The translations under genes and the position numbers were made by a program. DNA of 64,000 nucleotides from NCBI GenBank assembly GCA_963422565.1, contig OY730228.1:434001-498000 (forward strand), read 5' to 3'. Positions 60,942 through 64,000 of the stretch are shown one piece after another; positions within the stretch are counted from its first letter, which is position 1; each line of letters starts with the position of its first letter. This DNA is from G963422565 sp963422565. GTDB taxonomy: Bacteria; Pseudomonadota; Alphaproteobacteria; MPNO01. Under the pieces are notes generated by a model. The model made no database searches and was not told the DNA's origin. It saw only the letters and a list, made by a program, of their open reading frames with translations.

Positions 60942-62006
60942 CTATCGCGCGACGCGGGGAACTGTCATCGCCGGATCGGCCAACGCCCCTTTGTCGAGAA
61001 TGATCTCGTTGTCGAGCATGATCGAGCAATCGCGCATCGGCACGTCGTAATGCCCCTTGGTCGTCCGGCTGCCGCCGCCTTGCGAGTTCGGCCCGGTCGA
61101 GAACAGGAAATTGCCGGCGAACGAGCGGAGCGAGCCGTTGCTGCGGTCCGGCTCGTCGCCGTAGAGGGCGACATTGTCCCAGCGCGTCTGCGGGTTGAGA
61201 CCCCAGCCGAGATGCGAGATGGCGTGCCCGTCCATATCCTCCGGATGGGCGCGGTTGTCGTCGAGCCAGGAGGCCATCAGCTTGGCGTCGAGCCCGCCTT
61301 CTATGCGGCGGATGAAGCCGTCCCGGACCTCGATTCGGATCTCGTCGGTGACGTAGCGGTTATAGGGGAGGACGATGAAGTCGCCGGGGCGCACGACCAC
61401 GGTGCCGTTGGCCGAGCCCTCGTTGGGGAAGGTGTGGACATGGCCGCCGCCCCAATGGTCGAACCGGCCGGGCGCCTCCGCGAAGCCGTATTGGATCATC
61501 ACCGGATATTCGCCGAGCGCGACCGTAAGATCCATCCCGGCCTCGTTGAACATCCGCATGGTCCGGGCCTCTTCCAGCCGCTTGCCGGCATGGACGACCG
61601 CCTCCTTGAGCCCCGGCGGCGCGAGCGACTGTTCGAGATCGTCGGGGTGGTCGATCACCATCAGCACGCGGGTGCCGGAGTCGCGCACCTGCTTCAGCCA
61701 GCGGGTGAAGAGCGGGATGTGGAGACAGACCAGCATGTCGGCAACGCAGAGCGCCTCGAGCGTCCCCTTGCAGGCGCCGACGGTCTCGACCCCGACTCTC
61801 GTCCAGCTCGGGACCTCGTTCACGCACATCTCGTAGGCGTCCGCGCCCATCTCGCGGGCCGCCGCGAAGCTCGCCTGGACATAGTCCCGCCGGGTCGCGA
61901 GATCGCTTAGCAGGGCGATCGTCTCGCCCGGCCGCACGTCGCAGAGCTCGAATTCCTCGCGGAACAGACCGGCCAACCGCGCCGGATTCGTCGATTGAAC
62001 GCGCAT
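60942..62006 (-). CDS. 2,5-dihydroxypyridine 5,6-dioxygenase-like (NicX family) enzyme
   Basis: A 354-residue protein of the NicX / M29-aminopeptidase-like family. The iron ligands of NicX (His265, His318, Asp320 in Pseudomonas) have clear counterparts: His265 in HAISHLGWGLNPQTRW and His319 / Asp321 in KGHYDVPMRDCSIML. The segment FAGNFLFSTGPNSQGGGSRTT and RFDHWGGGHVHTFPNEGSANG agree with NicX over long stretches. NicX opens 2,5-dihydroxypyridine in nicotinate breakdown. The ATG at 62006 has GGAGGC upstream; it is the first gene of the livKHMGF operon (20 bases before the binding-protein gene). The real substrate could be another hydroxylated ring. Confidence 0.78.
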   Translation of the reverse strand: MRVQSTNPARLAGLFREEFELCDVRPGETIALLSDLATRRDYVQASFAAAREMGADAYEMCVNEVPSWTRVGVETVGACKGTLEALCVADMLVCLHIPLFTRWLKQVRDSGTRVLMVIDHPDDLEQSLAPPGLKEAVVHAGKRLEEARTMRMFNEAGMDLTVALGEYPVMIQYGFAEAPGRFDHWGGGHVHTFPNEGSANGTVVVRPGDFIVLPYNRYVTDEIRIEVRDGFIRRIEGGLDAKLMASWLDDNRAHPEDMDGHAISHLGWGLNPQTRWDNVALYGDEPDRSNGSLRSFAGNFLFSTGPNSQGGGSRTTKGHYDVPMRDCSIMLDNEIILDKGALADPAMTVPRVAR

Positions 62007-62165
62007 GTCCACGCCTCCCGGTCCGCCGTCAGGACGAAGAGTCACATAGCGGCCGGTCCCCGTCAACGCGGCCCGGCGGGCGACAGCAGCCCCCATTTTC
62101 GGGGACGACGACCGGCCGGACGTCCCCTCCCCCTTGAAAGGCCGCGTCGGGGCGGGGTTCCTTCA

Positions 62166-62235
62166 TCGAGAAGCGGGTGACGATGCGGGCATGGATGCCG
62201 GCGGAGGCCGGTCGCCGGGCTGCCAAGACGAGAAT
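62166..62235 (-). repeat. Dispersed repeat, copy B
   Basis: Seventy bases matching copy A (2539-2608) in reverse orientation, about 81 percent identical without gaps by eye. It lies in the 238-base gap between the NicX-like and D-2-hydroxyacid dehydrogenase genes and ends ten bases from the stop of the latter. A C/G-rich block (62133-62145) lies beside it as next to copy A. Confidence 0.6.
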
Positions 62236-62244
62236 CGTCGCTTC

Positions 62245-63237
62245 TCAGACGCCGCGCTCGTCCGCACCCAACAGGTTTCCGGGCAGCCGTCCATCCAGCC
62301 AACGGCGCACATTGCGCGCGGCGCGGCGCACCGCCTCGACCTGCGCGCCCGGCACGCTCGCGGAATTGTGCGGCGCAGCGATCACGTTGGGCAGGTCCAG
62401 GAACGGGTGGTCGATACGGAACGCGCCCTGCCGCACCGGCTCGATCCACCACGATTCCAGGCAGGCGAAGAACCGCCTGTTGTCGACCAGATGGCGATAG
62501 AGCGCGTCCTGATCGACGATCTCGCCGCGCGCGACATTGACCAGAATCGCGTCGTCCTTCATCCGGCCGAGTTCGCGCGCGCCGATCCGTCCCTCCGTCG
62601 CGCCGGTCAATGACAGCGAGATGACGACGACATCGGCGGCGTCGAGCACCGTCTCGAGATCCATCAGCGTGCCGACGAACGCCACGTCCTCGTCGGTCTC
62701 GCCGCGGCGGTTGATAGCGTGGATCTCGGCGCCCAGCGCCCGGAACAGACGCGCCGCGGCGCGCCCGACGCCGCCGAAGCCGAGTATCGCGCAGACCGCT
62801 CCGTCGAGCGTCTTGTTGACGGCGAACTGGTTGAACCGGCCCTCGCGCATCTCCTGATGTTCGATCGGCAGCCGCTTCGCGGCGGCCAACGTCATTGCCA
62901 ACGCGAACTCCGCCATCGGACCGGCCAAGGCGCCCGCGTTCGAGGCGATGGGCAGATCGGGCGGGAAGAGATGCAGCGGCACGTGATCGACGCCCGCGCT
63001 CAATAGTTGGACGAAGCCGAGCGCCGTCATCGCGGCGGCATCGTCCGCCGTCATCTCGGTTCGGGGATTGCGGGCGATCAGCACGCGCGCCCGTGCCCGA
63101 ACCGCGGCCCGGTCCGCCGGCGCGAGATCGGATCGGAACAGCAATTCGCAGCGGGAGCCGAGCTCTTGCCGGTAGGCGGCACGTATATGGGGCGACGCGT
63201 CGTGGGTGACGAGGATGCAGGGGGGAGTCGCGATCAT
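62245..63237 (-). CDS. D-isomer-specific 2-hydroxyacid dehydrogenase family protein
   Basis: A 330-residue NAD(P)-dependent oxidoreductase. The Rossmann motif is AILGFGGVGRAAARLF (about 149-164); the catalytic Arg is in LVNVARGEIVDQDAL and the His in VIAAPHNSAS. The Glu region ACLESWWIEPVRQ is unusual: the common form is LDVFxxEP, so Trp-Trp replaces it. Substrate could be a 2-oxoacid such as glyoxylate, hydroxypyruvate or a larger acid. The ATG at 63237 is selected on homology (the frame is open upstream). Confidence 0.85.
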   Translation of the reverse strand: MIATPPCILVTHDASPHIRAAYRQELGSRCELLFRSDLAPADRAAVRARARVLIARNPRTEMTADDAAAMTALGFVQLLSAGVDHVPLHLFPPDLPIASNAGALAGPMAEFALAMTLAAAKRLPIEHQEMREGRFNQFAVNKTLDGAVCAILGFGGVGRAAARLFRALGAEIHAINRRGETDEDVAFVGTLMDLETVLDAADVVVISLSLTGATEGRIGARELGRMKDDAILVNVARGEIVDQDALYRHLVDNRRFFACLESWWIEPVRQGAFRIDHPFLDLPNVIAAPHNSASVPGAQVEAVRRAARNVRRWLDGRLPGNLLGADERGV

Positions 63238-63529
63238 TCGAGACGGCCCGCGAAATCGACGATCCTGGGCGGCCGGGCGCCGAGGCCATTCTATCCCGAC
63301 CGGCGGAGAAGGCGTTATGAGGAATCTGCGTCGGTCGCATGGGCGATTCGAGCGAGAGGCGCCTTCCACGGCGTCGCTGCGTCGGCGGTCGGCGCGCCCC
63401 GCGTCGACGAGCCACCGGGTGAAACCGCCGCCCCGATGGATGCGGCGCGATCCGGGGGCTACACTCACCGCACCCGGCGGTCCCGCCGGCAGCACCGGGC
63501 GGCAGGCCATCCATGGGAGGAGCATCGAG

Positions 63530-64000
63530 ATGAAACACGAGATTCCGGTCTTCGACGGAGACGGGCATGTGCTGGAGACCGACGCCGATCTCGAAGGGCG
63601 GTACGAAGGTGTCTGGACGGGCAACAAGCGCCTCGGCGGCATGACGATCTTTCCGAGTCTCGACGGCTGGTCCCGCAGCACCATCGTCCACGAGGGCGAC
63701 GAAGGGCGGAAATACTGGACCACTGACGCGGAGATCTGGGCCGAGCTGCTCGACAAGGTCGGGCTCGAAGGCAGCGTGCTCTACCCCACCGCCGGGCTCG
63801 CCTACGGCCTGATGCAGTCCGAAGAATTCCAGACGGCGACCTGCATCGCCTACAACAACTATATCGAAGAGGAATACTGCAGAAAGGATGACCGCCTCTT
63901 CGGCGTCGGCATGACTCCCTACGCCGACGTTCCGACCGCGGTCAAGGAAGTCGCGCGCTGCAGCAAGGAGCGCAAGAACGTCGCCGCCATGCTGCTCCCC
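63530..64000 (+). CDS. Amidohydrolase family protein, 3' end outside window
   Basis: The first 157 residues of an amidohydrolase: MKHEIPVFDGDGHVLETDADL, with the DGDGHV form of the HxH/DxH metal motif, then LLDKVGLEGSVLYPTAGLAYG and YNNYIEEEYCRKDDRLFGVGMTPYAD. This is the amidohydrolase_2/ACMSD-like group (decarboxylases and hydrolases of aromatic acids). GGGAGGAG lies eight bases before the ATG. The 292-base gap upstream carries nothing else clear except a small C/G hairpin near 63474. Confidence 0.8.
   Translation, partial: MKHEIPVFDGDGHVLETDADLEGRYEGVWTGNKRLGGMTIFPSLDGWSRSTIVHEGDEGRKYWTTDAEIWAELLDKVGLEGSVLYPTAGLAYGLMQSEEFQTATCIAYNNYIEEEYCRKDDRLFGVGMTPYADVPTAVKEVARCSKERKNVAAMLLP

Noticed and set aside
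1..64000. CRISPR arrays, toxin-antitoxin pairs, phage or plasmid genes, IS elements
   Set aside because: Scanned for regular direct repeats with spacers, transposase or integrase motifs and known defence proteins; none was found. Only the two-copy 70-bp repeat and isolated palindromes are repetitive.

Overview
This window is a dense, GC-rich stretch (roughly two thirds G+C by eye) from an alphaproteobacterial chromosome. The evidence for that is a dapF-mtaB-ftsY block, a SAM-II riboswitch ahead of an O-succinylhomoserine sulfhydrylase gene, a long form of heme A synthase, a Zur-type Fur regulator, and many transporters and enzymes for scavenging organic compounds. A Rhodospirillales-like free-living heterotroph is my guess, but nothing here fixes the order. 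There is no rRNA, CRISPR array, insertion sequence, prophage or integrase. Both edge genes are cut: a kinase-like gene at the left and an amidohydrolase at the right.

Left part (1-21.6 kb) is accessory catabolism with a metal-homeostasis island. Positions 1-1366 hold a phosphotransferase/DUF6285 pair. Positions 1405-6769 hold a forward run: alpha/beta hydrolase, hydantoinase B, RidA, ornithine-cyclodeaminase-like enzyme and GST. Positions 6883-11227, all reverse, form a zinc island: an LbtU-type porin, zur, an unannotated 46-residue single-helix protein, then znuC, znuB and znuA. A perfect Zur-like palindrome lies before the porin and a weaker one before zur. Positions 11.4-20.7 kb hold a cupin and a CmcJ-like enzyme (divergent), an ACMSD-like amidohydrolase with a Rieske oxygenase, an MFS carrier with a PreA-like dihydropyrimidine dehydrogenase subunit, a second RidA, an M20 peptidase and a DapA-like aldolase.

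Middle part (20.9-39.4 kb, reverse). First comes a hydrolase-guaA-GNAT-guaB-rlmE block and tRNA-Gln(CTG). Next is a run of fourteen closely spaced genes read from 39429 down to 26253: TRAP transporter dctPQM, a SnoaL-like protein, an 81-residue orphan, a nitroreductase-like protein, aldehyde dehydrogenase, a TauE-type permease, a metallophosphoesterase, the tripartite tricarboxylate transporter tctCBA, an enol-lactonase-like hydrolase and an Old Yellow Enzyme. A divergent TetR gene and a perfect inverted repeat sit at its head, which suggests one inducible catabolic operon with two periplasmic-capture transporters.

Right part (39.6-64 kb). Forward core genes run tetR, ctaA, SAM-II riboswitch, metZ, apaG, folE, trkH, argE, dapF, mtaB and ftsY. 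After them come a second ornithine-cyclodeaminase-like gene with a Nudix hydrolase (reverse), CMD and FAH family genes (forward), a gentisate-dioxygenase-like cupin (reverse), a perfect 32-bp palindrome, tRNA-Lys(TTT), a thiolase with an unknown protein, and a reverse operon in which a NicX-like extradiol ring-cleavage enzyme heads a livKHMGF-type ABC transporter. A D-2-hydroxyacid dehydrogenase and a truncated amidohydrolase close the window. A roughly 70-bp dispersed repeat occurs once near each end (2539 and 62166) in opposite orientation. No intergenic gap reaches 300 bases; the largest are 63238-63529, 51190-51464 and 2527-2772.
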